In this document: positions 7,922-16,840 of the stretch, piece by piece
How positions within the stretch are numbered: position 1 is the first letter of the stretch
Layout: the number at the start of each line of letters is the position of its first letter
NCBI RefSeq assembly: GCF_016718685.1
Contig: NZ_JADKCX010000020.1
Span: forward strand, 1 to 64,000
Reading direction: 5' to 3'
DNA: 64,000 bases
DNA from: Haliscomenobacter sp.
Lineage (GTDB): Bacteria > Bacteroidota > Bacteroidia > Chitinophagales > Saprospiraceae
Notes under the pieces: model-generated
Database searches by the model: none
Told to the model about the DNA's origin: nothing
The model's input: the letters and a program-made list of their open reading frames with translations, nothing else
Position numbers and translations under genes: made by a program

Positions 7922-8701
7922 CTATTGGATGAAATTGTAATTGAAAAAATCTTTCACCTGTTGGTTATCGGTTTTAAAAATTTCTTCAAATTTCCCGCTT
8001 GGCAAAAACTTACCTTCAACCAGCATGACAATGCGATTGCAAGTATTTTTGGCACAAGTAAGGTCGTGAGTAATGATGATGGAACTGGTGTTGTATTTCT
8101 CCTGCACTTCGTTGATCAACTCATTGATTTCGGCGGAAGTAATTGGGTCCAGACCTGCGGTGGGCTCGTCGTACAACATGATTTCTGGTTTGAGAATGAG
8201 CGCCCGGGCGATCCCGATTCTTTTCCGTTGCCCTCCCGAAAGTTCAGCGGGCATTCGCTCCGCTTTGTCTTTCAACCCCACGGCTTCCAGTGCTTCTTCC
8301 ACCGCAGCTTCGACTTCCTTTTTGGGGAGGTGTTTCACATTCATGATCAAGGGGAAGGCCAGGTTTTGAAAAACACTCATGCTGTCGTACAGGGCACTGC
8401 CCTGAAAAGAAAAACCGATGCGCAAGCGCAATTCGTCCAACTCCTTCCCATTCAATTGTTCAACTTCTTTTTCCAGGACGTTTAAGGTGCCACGGTCTGG
8501 CTTCAACAAACCCACAATGATTTTGATCAGGACTGATTTGCCAGAGCCGGATTTACCGAGAACGGCCACGTTTTCGCCCCTGCCAACGGTCAAATCAATG
8601 CCTTTTAAAACCTCCAGCTTGCCAAAAGACTTGTGGAGCCCCTTGATAGCGATAACCGTTTCTCCTTTATTATTTGTGGTTTTCAGTTTTGGTTTTTCCA
8701 T
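7922..8701 (-). CDS. mlaF: MlaF-like ABC transporter ATPase
   Basis: This 259-residue ATPase has Walker A GKSGSGKS (about 52-59), signature LSGGQRKRIGIARAL and Walker B IMLYDEPTAGLDP, followed by the H-loop IITHD. The C-terminal extension after residue 235 is typical of MlaF. It powers the MlaE permease for retrograde or anterograde phospholipid movement in the envelope. It is 10 bases downstream of mlaE and 3 bases upstream of mlaD. Confidence 0.93.
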   Translation of the reverse strand: MEKPKLKTTNNKGETVIAIKGLHKSFGKLEVLKGIDLTVGRGENVAVLGKSGSGKSVLIKIIVGLLKPDRGTLNVLEKEVEQLNGKELDELRLRIGFSFQGSALYDSMSVFQNLAFPLIMNVKHLPKKEVEAAVEEALEAVGLKDKAERMPAELSGGQRKRIGIARALILKPEIMLYDEPTAGLDPITSAEINELINEVQEKYNTSSIIITHDLTCAKNTCNRIVMLVEGKFLPSGKFEEIFKTDNQQVKDFFNYNFIQ

Positions 8702-8711
8702 AGCTCAAGCA

Positions 8712-9543
8712 TTAGCGCATCCAATTGGATATCTGAACAATGATCACTTCTTCCAGAAAAACCAGGAACATGGCTAGCACGACCGCTTCATTGGCTGCTT
8801 TGCCCACCCCATGGGTTCCTTTGGTGGCATTGAATCCTTTGTAACAGCCAATGATGCCAATTGTAAATCCATACACAGTAGCTTTGGCTGTAGCGGCAAA
8901 TAGATCTACAAATCTGATACTCGAAAATGCGTCTTTAAAAAAAGTGGTGAAGCTGGTCGTTTCTGCGGCGTGAACGTTGATATAAGAACCGATTAGTCCG
9001 ATAAAAATGCAATACATTGCCAGCAAGGGAATCATGATGGTGGCCGCAACTACCCGTGTAACTACCAGGGTATTTAAAGGGGTTGATGGCTGAAACTTCC
9101 ATGGCTTCGATTTGCTCCGTTACTTTCATCGAACTCAATTCAGCGCCAATGCTCGATCCTACTTTCCCCGCACAAATCAGTGCAGTCAGGACTGGCCCCA
9201 AGGCTCGGATGATGGCAATGCCCACCAAATTGGGGAGCCAGGACGCTGCGCCAAAATCTTCTAAGCTAGGCCGGGATTGTTTGGTAAAAACAATCCCAAT
9301 AATGAACCCGGTGACGGAAATAAGTGCGAGCGATTTGATGCCAATTTCGTATGACTGGGTGACAACGGCGCGGAAGTGAAAAGGGGGTACAAATACTTCC
9401 TTAAAGAATCGGATTACAAATTTATAGGCGGTATAAACGCCTATAAAATATTCGTCAATGCTGTCTGAAAGTACAGTTTTTTTGGTATCGCCTTTAATCA
9501 TTTGATGCTTGGTAAACTTGTTGGTGTTTATCTTGATCCCCAA
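8712..9543 (-). CDS. mlaE: MlaE-like ABC permease (frameshifted)
   Basis: The N-terminal part (VVTQSYEIGIKSLALISVTGFIIGIV, GASSWLPNLVGIAIIRALGPVLTALI, GSSIGAELSSMKVTEQIEAMEVSAINP) and the C-terminal part (MIPLLAMYCIFIGLIGSY to NWMR) together make a complete MlaE/YrbE permease. They are joined by one extra base at the GGG run 9068-9070. Removing it restores NPFKYLVVTRVVAATIMIPLLA without a gap. The first ATG is 9543, 16 bases inside the SOUL gene; ATG 9501 is an alternative. A sequencing error is more likely than gene loss because the rest of the operon is intact. Confidence 0.88.
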
Positions 9544-10127
9544 TTCACATTTACGATGATTTCGTTTTTTCGACCCAATAGTTGGTATGGAGGATTGTAT
9601 CCCAGAATGCGGAAACTTCCGTAATAGGCTATTGACGAAGTTTTGAGAATTTTTTCCAATTTCCGGGTATTTCTTTTGATGTCATCTTCGGAGGCAAATC
9701 CACCAAATCCGACAACTGCCACATATTCATCCGCAATGGTTTCGAGCATAACTTCGGCATTCAGGGGTTTGGGCAAATTTCCTTGAACATACTTGGCGGG
9801 CATTACAAAACTCATCGAAGAGGTATAATCATTGATGTCCATGTGCACAGGGGAAGTCATCGCAATGCGCAAATTGCTTTCATTGCCTCCAAAAATGTAA
9901 TTGGCCAATTTCCCAAACCCGGAACTGCCCAAATCCTGGTAAGTTTTTGCCGATGAATTGATGGTCGCCATGGCTACTGCCGGATAGAAGCGAATTTCAA
10001 AGTCTTTGCCCTTAAAAACCATTTGATAGTTTTGGGTTTCCGAAGTATAAGAGGCCACGAGCAGATACAATTGGAAGAGTAGTAAAGAGGCTACTAAAAT
10101 TATGCTGAGGATCAAAAATATTTTCAT
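9528..10127 (-). CDS. SOUL-family heme-binding-like protein
   Basis: The 199 residues comprise an N-terminal membrane or signal segment (MKIFLILSIILVASLLLF) and a SOUL domain starting YQMVFKGKDFEIRFYPAVAMATI. Family motifs include IAMTSPV and FVMPAKY, with FRILGYNPP near the end. Eukaryotic SOUL/p22HBP proteins bind heme; the bacterial function is not settled. The start at 10127 is preferred over an upstream in-frame codon at 10178 because it places the hydrophobic segment at the N-terminus. The 3' end overlaps the first possible mlaE start. Confidence 0.85.
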   Translation of the reverse strand: MKIFLILSIILVASLLLFQLYLLVASYTSETQNYQMVFKGKDFEIRFYPAVAMATINSSAKTYQDLGSSGFGKLANYIFGGNESNLRIAMTSPVHMDINDYTSSMSFVMPAKYVQGNLPKPLNAEVMLETIADEYVAVVGFGGFASEDDIKRNTRKLEKILKTSSIAYYGSFRILGYNPPYQLLGRKNEIIVNVNWGSR

Positions 10128-10202
10128 GATGTGCAATTTGTAAAAATAAAATGGGGTAATATTTGCCCATTTTTTCATGAATACACCTTGTATGCTTAAA
10201 GT

Positions 10203-10875
10203 CTAATACACATACTCTTCATTGAAGCTGACCATCAACTCATTGTCTAAAGACCAGACGCCAGGAGCATTCCAGGCTATTCGGCCTGCCTCTTCCCTTT
10301 GCAGCCATGAATTGACCCTGCCAACCAACTTCACATTGGAACCTGAAACGATGACTTCAATGTCATTTGGCATTGAGCGAGCCATTGCGGGCAAGCGCAA
10401 GCTCGATGTCCCTTTTTTGGATTTCCACTGGGTTTTCGGATCGAATGGTAATGTTGTCGTTTACCCCCTTCACGCCATTGAGCGTTTTTACAGATTTTTT
10501 TGCCGCTTCCTTTTGGTAATACCAGTTTACCTCGCCGTCCAGCGTAAGCCAGCCAGCTTCAACTTTTACTTTTATTTTGTCTTTGGGCACATCCCAATTC
10601 CAGTTAAAGGCATTGAGTACTTCGATGGCAATTTCGCCATCGGTTATTTTTGCCCAGTCGCCTAGTTTGATTTCGATTTTTTCAACGACTGCTTTTACAC
10701 CCATTACACTTTTGGCAGCCGCTTCAGCTTCCATTTTTTTAGCGTAACTGTCAACTGTTCCACTGAGCGTAACTACACCGTCTTTGGCGGTCACCCCAAT
10801 TTCTGCGACGTTCAGCAACGGTTCCCATTTGATCGCGTCCTGTACGTCTTTTTGTAAAACTTCATTGCTCTTCAT
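10203..10875 (-). CDS. protein with three BON domains (frameshifted)
   Basis: The three successive repeats of about 70 residues each show the BON pattern, an A-I-K-W-P start followed by V-T-V-x-G-x-V (for example GVVTLSGTVDSYAKK, WLTLDGEVNWYYQK, VKLVGRVNSWLQRE). Tandem BON proteins bind membranes or phospholipids and are common in stress-related loci. The frame shifts at the TTT run 10366-10368: one extra base separates ...LARNGSLNA from NDIEVIVSGSNV. The merged protein has about 223 residues. There is no signal peptide, so it is probably cytoplasmic. It is divergent from dnaK. Confidence 0.82.
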
Positions 10876-11218
10876 GGAACGAGGTGCTGTATTGTAAAGG
10901 AATTTTCACAATACACAAAGGTGGGTTGTTTTAAGAGGGAATGTGTTACACATTTGTGGGGAATTGTTGCAGAATTCACAGGTAAAAATGATTGCCTAAT
11001 CTGTCATTATGACGCTTGGTTGTTATCGAAATACCCATTTTGACTTGCATTGTGTAGTTGCTTTTTTTTTCCTTCTGCCCAAATGTCAGTTCTTTTCTGC
11101 CATGCTCCCCTTTGGCACATCCCTTGCTATCCATTGCTCGTAAACAAAAATTTCTGAGTTCAATCGAGCAAAATAGTGCAAGAACGAGCTCTTCATAAAC
11201 AACATAAAGTACAAGAAC
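10876..11218. other. divergent intergenic region upstream of dnaK
   Basis: These 343 bases separate the divergent BON gene and dnaK. No CIRCE operator and no clear TTG/TAnnTTTG pair on the plus strand were seen. A 7-bp inverted repeat (TTGCTCG at 11134-11140 with CGAGCAA at 11165-11171) precedes dnaK and could be regulatory, but support is weak. Confidence 0.35.
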
Positions 11219-13132
11219 ATGGGAAAAATTATCGGAATTGACCTTGGTACCACTAACTCTTGTGTGGCGGTAATGGAAGGAAATGAACCGGTGGTAATTC
11301 CGAACGACGAAGGTCGGCGCACCACGCCATCCGTTGTAGGTTTTCAAGACAACGGGGAACGCAAAATCGGTGATCCTGCCAAACGTCAAGCCATTACGAA
11401 CCCCAGGCGCACCATTGCTTCGATCAAGCGCTTTATGGGTCGTCGCGCATCGGAAGTACAAGGTGAAATCAGCCGCATGGCCTACACGATCGCCAAAGGC
11501 GACAACGACACTGTTCGGGTAGACATCGATGGCCGCATGTATACGCCCCAGGAAATTTCTGCAATGGTACTGCAGAAAATGAAAAAAATTGCTGAAGATT
11601 ACCTCGGCCAGGAAGTTACCGAAGCAGTGGTTACGGTACCTGCCTATTTTAACGACTCTCAGCGCCAGGCCACCAAAGAAGCCGGTGAGATTGCTGGTTT
11701 GAAAATCAGCCGCATCATCAACGAGCCTACGGCTGCCGCTTTGGCTTACGGCCTCGACAAGCGCAACAAAGACATGACCATCGCGGTGTACGACCTTGGT
11801 GGTGGTACCTTTGATATCTCCATCCTGGAAATGGGTGAAGGTTTGTTCGAAGTAAAATCAACCAATGGGGATACCCACTTGGGTGGTGACGACTTCGACG
11901 GCGTGATCATCGACTGGTTGGCGAAATGTTCAAGCAGCAAGAAAACATCGACTTGCGCAAAGACCCGATGGCCTTGCAACGTTTGAAAGATGCCGCGGAG
12001 AAGGCCAAAATCGATTTGTCTTCTTCCACAGAAACCGATATCACGCTGCCTTACATCACGGCAGTAGACGGTGTGCCCAAACACTTGACCACCAAGTTGA
12101 CCCGCGCACAGTTTGAAAAGATGATCGATACCCTGGTACAACGTTCATTGGAGCCTTGCCGCAAAGCTTTGCAAGATGCTGGCATGAGCAAAAACGACAT
12201 CGATGAGGTCATCCTTGTTGGTGGTTCTACCCGGATCCCCCGCATCCAACAAGCTGTTGAAGATTTCTTTGGCAAAAAGCCCAACAAAGGGGTTAACCCC
12301 GATGAAGTGGTAGCCATTGGTGCTTCGATCCAGGGTGGTGTATTGAGCGGTGACGTGAAAGACGTACTTTTGCTCGACGTTACGCCACTGTCTTTGGGCA
12401 TCGAAACCATGGGCAACATGTACGACGTAGTAATCGAGTCCAATACCACGATTCCTACCAAGAAATCGAAAGTGTACTCTACCGCTTCGGACAACCAACC
12501 CAGCGTAGAAATCCACGTATTGCAAGGTGAACGCCCGATGGCGAAAGACAACCGTACGGTTGGTCGTTTCATCCTCGGGGACATTCCACCCGCTCCACGT
12601 GGTCTACCTCAAATTGAAGTAATTTTTGACATCGACGCCAACGGTATCCTCAGTGTAACCGCCAAAGACAAAGGCACGGGCAAAGAGCAAAGTGTACGCA
12701 TCGAAGCTTCTACTGGTCTCGACCAAAAAGAAATCGAACGCATGCGCGCTGAAGCTGCGGCCAACGCTGATACCGACCGCTTGGCTCGTGAACGCGCTGA
12801 AAAACTGAACACAGCTGATGGGTTTGATTTTTAATACCGAAAAACAAATCAAAGAGTACGGCGACAAGATTCCTGCTGACAAAAAAGCAGACATCGAGTC
12901 AGCGCTCAACGAATTGCGTGAAGCACACAAAGCCCAGGACCTGGATGCCATCGATACTGCTTCGCAGAAATTGAATACTGCATGGCAGGCAGCAAGCCAG
13001 GATTTGTATCAGGCTTCCAACGAAGCGGGTGCTGATGACACTGCGCCAAACGCAGGAGCGGCAGGTGGCAGTGCCAGTGGTGGTGCCGATGACGTGACGG
13101 ATGTTGAATACGAAGAAGTAGATAAGAAATAA
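11219..13132 (+). CDS. dnaK: chaperone DnaK (two frame breaks)
   Basis: This is the Hsp70 chaperone. The actin-like ATPase domain opens [18 protein letters not shown] and carries [13 protein letters not shown]. The substrate-binding domain has [13 protein letters not shown]. The acidic tail ends [13 protein letters not shown], and GGSTRIPR is present. The reading frame is broken twice. Near 11922 one base is missing between IIDWLA and EMFKQQEN. At the GGG near 12823-12825 one base is extra between LNTAD and GLIFNTEK. Correcting both gives a normal-length DnaK of about 637 residues. An essential gene with two homopolymer-type indels points to sequence error. It stands alone here, with no grpE or dnaJ beside it. 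Confidence 0.93.
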
Positions 13133-13137
13133 TCGTA

Positions 13138-13203
13138 GGGGCACCCCTGAGTGGGTGCCCCACCCCCACAAAAAAAAATGCGCCCAAAAGGCGCATTTTT
13201 TTT
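13138..13203. terminator. bidirectional terminator region after dnaK
   Basis: A GGGGCACCC/GGGTGCCCC hairpin (13138-13161) is followed by a second hairpin with arms 13171-13184 and 13190-13203 (ATGCGCC/GGCGCAT), flanked by A8 and T9 runs. The second can terminate transcription from dnaK and from the opposite-strand glycosyltransferase gene. Confidence 0.8.
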
Positions 13204-13229
13204 TGTATTTATTGGATCACATAGGGCAA

Positions 13230-13973
13230 TTACATAGGATTGCCCCTACGGTAACTATTAAAAAAACTTCGCCAGCGCATCTGAAATACCCCCACAATGG
13301 CCTCTTGAATAATGTTGGCCGACATTTTGGACACACCAGCCACCCGATCGACAAAAGTAATCGGCACTTCGGCAATCTTGAAGCCCAACAAATGGCTAGC
13401 GTATTTCATTTCAATTTGAAAAGCGTATCCTACAAAGCGAATTTTATCCAAATCAATACTTTCCAGTACTTTACGGCGGTAACAGATAAAGCCAGCCGTA
13501 GGATCTTTGACGGGCATGAAGGTCATCAAGCGCACGTACAATGAAGCCCCGTATGACAGCACAATCCGATCCCAGGACCAATTGCTGACTTTTCCACCCT
13601 GGGTGTAACGCGAACCCACCGACAAATCGGCCCCAGCTACAGCACACGCTTCGTACAAACGGGGAAGATCATTCGGGTTGTGTGAAAAATCGGCGTCCAT
13701 TTCAAAAATGTAGGCGTAACCCTGTTCCAAACCCCATTTGAATCCCGCGATATAGGCCGTGCCCAGTCCTAATTTACCAGCACGTTCGAGCAGGTGTAAT
13801 CGATCGCTGTATATTTCCTGAAGATTCTTGACAAGTTGTGCGGTACCATCCGGCGAACCGTCGTCAACGATCAACACGTGGAAAGGGTGAGTAAGGGCAA
13901 ACACTGTATTGAGCATCCGCTCAATGTTTTCCTTCTCATTATATGTAGGAATGATGACCAAACTATCTGACAA
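13230..13973 (-). CDS. polyprenol monophosphomannose synthase-like GT2 glycosyltransferase
   Basis: This 247-residue family 2 glycosyltransferase resembles DPM1. The motifs are LVIIPTYNEKENI at the start, VLIVDDGSPDGTAQ, the metal-binding YIFEMDADFSHNP and GSRYTQGG. It would transfer a sugar from an NDP-sugar to a polyprenyl phosphate at the inner membrane for glycan or glycoprotein assembly. No C-terminal membrane anchor is present, as in soluble DPM1. The frame opens with TTG at 13973; no in-frame ATG lies upstream nearby. The sugar donor is not determined by sequence. Confidence 0.87.
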   Translation of the reverse strand: MSDSLVIIPTYNEKENIERMLNTVFALTHPFHVLIVDDGSPDGTAQLVKNLQEIYSDRLHLLERAGKLGLGTAYIAGFKWGLEQGYAYIFEMDADFSHNPNDLPRLYEACAVAGADLSVGSRYTQGGKVSNWSWDRIVLSYGASLYVRLMTFMPVKDPTAGFICYRRKVLESIDLDKIRFVGYAFQIEMKYASHLLGFKIAEVPITFVDRVAGVSKMSANIIQEAIVGVFQMRWRSFFNSYRRGNPM

Positions 13974-14105
13974 AACAATAAATTTGGGTGATGAACAATG
14001 TGTTAGATTGGAACGCTAAATGCTACGCTTTAGGTTCAAAAAGAGTGGGCAAATATAATGTGAAAAAAAAATAAGTAAGGCGTAAAAAATTAAACAAACC
14101 CTGAA

Positions 14106-14516
14106 TCACACCAATTCATTGTCATCCCAGGATTCCTTTTTGCGTTTCTCGAGCTCTTTTAATTCCAGAGGCTTTTCCTCCTTGGGGGCTGGTTTTGAGA
14201 TGTCCATACCTCGTTTTTCCAACCTGCGTAGTTCAGCCTGGATTTGTTTTTCTTCCCATTCAGGCGACATTTCTTCGATCAACCCGGGGATGCCAAATAT
14301 ATTCACGTAATGAAACGCCAGTCCAACCCCCCAACCCAGCATGGGCCAGTAAAACCACCATTGCCCGGGACTGCTCAGGTAATTGATCATGTAAAAAAAT
14401 GCGCTCATCACCACGTAGGATGAAAGATGGCGGTAGAATTTTTTCTTTTCTTCTACCCTTTTTTTGGCAATATCGTATGCCGTTAGTGGTTCTTGGTTTC
14501 TTCGATTCCTTCCCAT
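14106..14516 (-). CDS. 2TM-domain protein A
   Basis: This 136-residue protein has a basic N-terminus, two membrane helices (about 30-48 and 58-78, FFYMINYLSSPGQWWFYWPMLGWGVGLAFHY) matching the 2TM domain, and a charged C-terminal tail rich in K/E. Such 2TM modules also occur at the N-terminus of LytS-type kinases. A paralogue follows at 14637-15014 on the same strand. Function is unknown. Confidence 0.78.
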   Translation of the reverse strand: MGRNRRNQEPLTAYDIAKKRVEEKKKFYRHLSSYVVMSAFFYMINYLSSPGQWWFYWPMLGWGVGLAFHYVNIFGIPGLIEEMSPEWEEKQIQAELRRLEKRGMDISKPAPKEEKPLELKELEKRKKESWDDNELV

Positions 14517-14636
14517 GAGTAAAATTAGGTTCGCGGTGACGGGTCACTTGGCTTCAATATTGTGGCATTCACCCCGATGAAGCAAATTTACATAGATATG
14601 CCGAAACCTATGTCGATTCAGTTCAGTAAATGCAGA

Positions 14637-15014
14637 TTATACCAAGTCTTTATCTGACCAATTGGGGCCTTTGTCTTTTGGCTCGTCTTGCTCTTCATCT
14701 TGATCATCATCATCCAAAGGAATCTTTGCTGCCTCAGTAGGCCAACCAAACACGGAATAATAATGCACCAAAACGCCGATTCCCCAAAAGAAAGCGATGG
14801 GAAAGAAACTGAAAATGTTGCCATGGTTTTTGTACAGGAAAAATCCCATAATGGCAATGTACCAGGTCAGGTGTTTGTAAAACTTGGCCTCTGGGCTCTG
14901 TTGACGGCGCTTATAATTCTGGAAATCCCGCCATTCTTTTTTATTGATGGGGCCTCGATTGAAAAATTCAGCATTCTCGCCGTAACGTTGTTTGTAACGT
15001 GATTGTCCGCACAT
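14637..15014 (-). CDS. 2TM-domain protein B
   Basis: This 125-residue protein has the same architecture as its neighbour: a soluble N-terminus, two helices with the FFLYKNHGN...IGVLVHYYSVFGWP signature, then an acidic DDDDQDEEQDE tail. The ATG at 15014 is preferred because the upstream extension overlaps the serine hydrolase gene and shows no conserved pattern. The pair probably arose by tandem duplication. Both end in a similar short acidic motif (DDNELV and SDKDLV). Confidence 0.75.
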   Translation of the reverse strand: MCGQSRYKQRYGENAEFFNRGPINKKEWRDFQNYKRRQQSPEAKFYKHLTWYIAIMGFFLYKNHGNIFSFFPIAFFWGIGVLVHYYSVFGWPTEAAKIPLDDDDQDEEQDEPKDKGPNWSDKDLV

Positions 15015-15102
15015 GATGTTGGTGGTTTTGCCCAAAATTGTCCTCAATTCTGAGCAAAGCCAATTTTTATAGACGAGTTTCCGGGAATGATCGGTAAAGG
15101 GA

Positions 15103-16398
15103 TCAATCGCCCCCGGGCAAGAGTACCACTCTTTCAATTCCGAATGGCGATTTGAGGAAATAAACCCCACTGGGTAAAGTGTATACCTCCAGTCCAATGT
15201 TCAATTGACTGAGCTCAAAACGCAAAACTATTTGCCCTTTAGTATTTACCAAACAGGCGGTTCCTTTTTTGTCGGTTCTAGCATACAAGTGCCCTTTACG
15301 GGCAGGATTCGGGTAAATACCAATTCGCTCCTGCGCTACCATTTCCCTGGTGCTGGTACTCGGACTCAGGGCTGTACGGATGGCATCCACCAATTGAAAC
15401 GTAAATGGAGTGGTGATGGCCGATAGTGAAGACATAAAAACGACGCCGGTAACGCCTCTGACGCGGTCCACCCAAAAATAAGTGCCAAAAGCTCCAGCTC
15501 CGCTGATTTGTTCCTGGTACATGGTGCTGGGGTTGTAAATGTCTTGCCAGGTACCAATTCCATAATAGATGGTGCTTGCGGCGTACGGATTGTTGTTTCG
15601 GGGCTTATCCGGGTAGGGTGAGGCCAACTGGGGGGCTTTATTGGTTTGGTCTTTCCACAACTCCTCCATCACTGCGGCACTGATCAATTGTTTCCCCTGG
15701 AATTTTCCCCGATTGAGGATTAACTCGGCGAGCAGCATGATGTCTTTCGGCGACGTACAAACGCCCCCGGCAATACGTGGATTGCTGGCGCTGTTGAGGC
15801 AAAAACTGGTTTGGCTCAAGCCGAGCGGCTTACCCAGGTACTCCTCAAAGGCCTGGTTCCAGGACTTGCCCGTGACGACTTCCGCAATCCTGCCCGCCAC
15901 TTGCATCGATACCCCCCCATAGGCAAAAGCGCTTCCGGGCTGGTAAGCAAAAGGTACTGTTTCGGCAACGGTATTGGCTACTTCTTCCAGCGTCATGGTT
16001 CTGCTGCTCAGAAAATCGGAGGTTTCATCCCCGGGGAACCCGCTGGAGTGGGAGAACAATTGCCGGATGGTCGGGCTTCCTTTGCCATACTTTGTAAAAA
16101 TGGGCAAGTGTTTGCCCAGGCTATCATTCAGATTGAGCAATCCTTTATCAACCAATGCCAGCATCAATATCCCGCTGAAGGTTTTGCTCACGGAGGCAAC
16201 TGCGGCAATGGACAAGGAATCGTAACCGCCAATACTGCGGTAATACATGGGCTTCCCTTTTTGTTGCACCATCACACACACCTTGTTGCGGTAAACGGTC
16301 AGGTTTTTTTGGAGGATGTCATCGACCTGGCTGAAATTTTGGCCAAACGACAGCGTAATGGAAGCAAGGAAAAGGAATATGTAGCAAGATTGTTTCAT
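15103..16398 (-). CDS. secreted serine hydrolase (beta-lactamase family) with T9SS sorting domain
   Basis: The 431 residues comprise a signal peptide (MKQSCYIFLFLASITLSFGQ) and a class C beta-lactamase-like/DD-peptidase-fold domain with SVSKTFSG (catalytic S-x-x-K) and an FAYGG segment in the Tyr-motif position. A C-terminal type A T9SS sorting domain begins IGIYPNPARKG. The protein is likely exported and attached at the cell surface. The family includes esterases and D-aminopeptidases as well as beta-lactamases, so drug resistance should not be assumed. The final residues (VVLLPGGD) end only 88 bases before 2TM protein B starts. Confidence 0.85.
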   Translation of the reverse strand: MKQSCYIFLFLASITLSFGQNFSQVDDILQKNLTVYRNKVCVMVQQKGKPMYYRSIGGYDSLSIAAVASVSKTFSGILMLALVDKGLLNLNDSLGKHLPIFTKYGKGSPTIRQLFSHSSGFPGDETSDFLSSRTMTLEEVANTVAETVPFAYQPGSAFAYGGVSMQVAGRIAEVVTGKSWNQAFEEYLGKPLGLSQTSFCLNSASNPRIAGGVCTSPKDIMLLAELILNRGKFQGKQLISAAVMEELWKDQTNKAPQLASPYPDKPRNNNPYAASTIYYGIGTWQDIYNPSTMYQEQISGAGAFGTYFWVDRVRGVTGVVFMSSLSAITTPFTFQLVDAIRTALSPSTSTREMVAQERIGIYPNPARKGHLYARTDKKGTACLVNTKGQIVLRFELSQLNIGLEVYTLPSGVYFLKSPFGIERVVLLPGGD

Positions 16399-16399
16399 A

Positions 16400-16436
16400 A
16401 AAAAGGCTTTCCACTTTGACGGTGAAAAGCCTTTCA
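16400..16436 (-). terminator. terminator of the small membrane protein gene
   Basis: Paired arms of AAAGGCTT-type sequence enclose a 6-base loop, followed on the minus strand by six T. It lies just after the 16459-16806 gene and abuts the start codon of the serine hydrolase. Confidence 0.65.
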
Positions 16437-16458
16437 GGTTTAGCCTAATCCGATAATT

Positions 16459-16806
16459 TTATTTCGCAACCACTTGTTTGAGGGCATAGCCAGTCAGCCC
16501 AAACAGCCCACCAATCAATCCTCCCAATGCAGCGGTGATCAATACCAGTTGCAGGTCACTCATTCCTCCGAACAATGCACCCATTTTTCCGGCTAATAAT
16601 CCAGCGTTGCCAGCATTTTGTACAAAAGCCAAAACACCCCAAACCAGTGTCAGTACCGTGCCAGCTTGTGAAAACGCCAACAAGTTATTGGAAGCAAAAT
16701 AGCCAAATACCAGTGCAGGAATGGCCACACTCCACCAGGGTAAAAACTGTGGGAGCAGGTAATAAGCCAATGCAAGAGCCAGGATCAAAAGTGTATTTTT
16801 CAGCAT
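16459..16806 (-). CDS. small hydrophobic membrane protein
   Basis: This 115-residue protein has four probable transmembrane segments (LLILALALAYYLL; VAIPALVFGYFA; GTVLTLVWGVLAFV; a glycine-rich LVLITAALGGLIGGLFGLTGYAL). No family is recognised. It has its own terminator downstream. It is inner-membrane by composition; no function is inferred. Confidence 0.65.
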   Translation of the reverse strand: MLKNTLLILALALAYYLLPQFLPWWSVAIPALVFGYFASNNLLAFSQAGTVLTLVWGVLAFVQNAGNAGLLAGKMGALFGGMSDLQLVLITAALGGLIGGLFGLTGYALKQVVAK

Positions 16807-16840
16807 GATGATACGTTGATTGTTGAAAAAGCAGGTAAAA

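Noticed and set aside
10876..11218. CIRCE-like heat-shock operator before dnaK
   Set aside because: No TTAGCACTC-N9-GAGTGCTAA match is visible; only a weak 7-bp inverted repeat.
15103..16398. Calling the serine hydrolase a resistance beta-lactamase
   Set aside because: The family fold is shared by peptidases and esterases, and a T9SS tail suggests a surface enzyme of another role.
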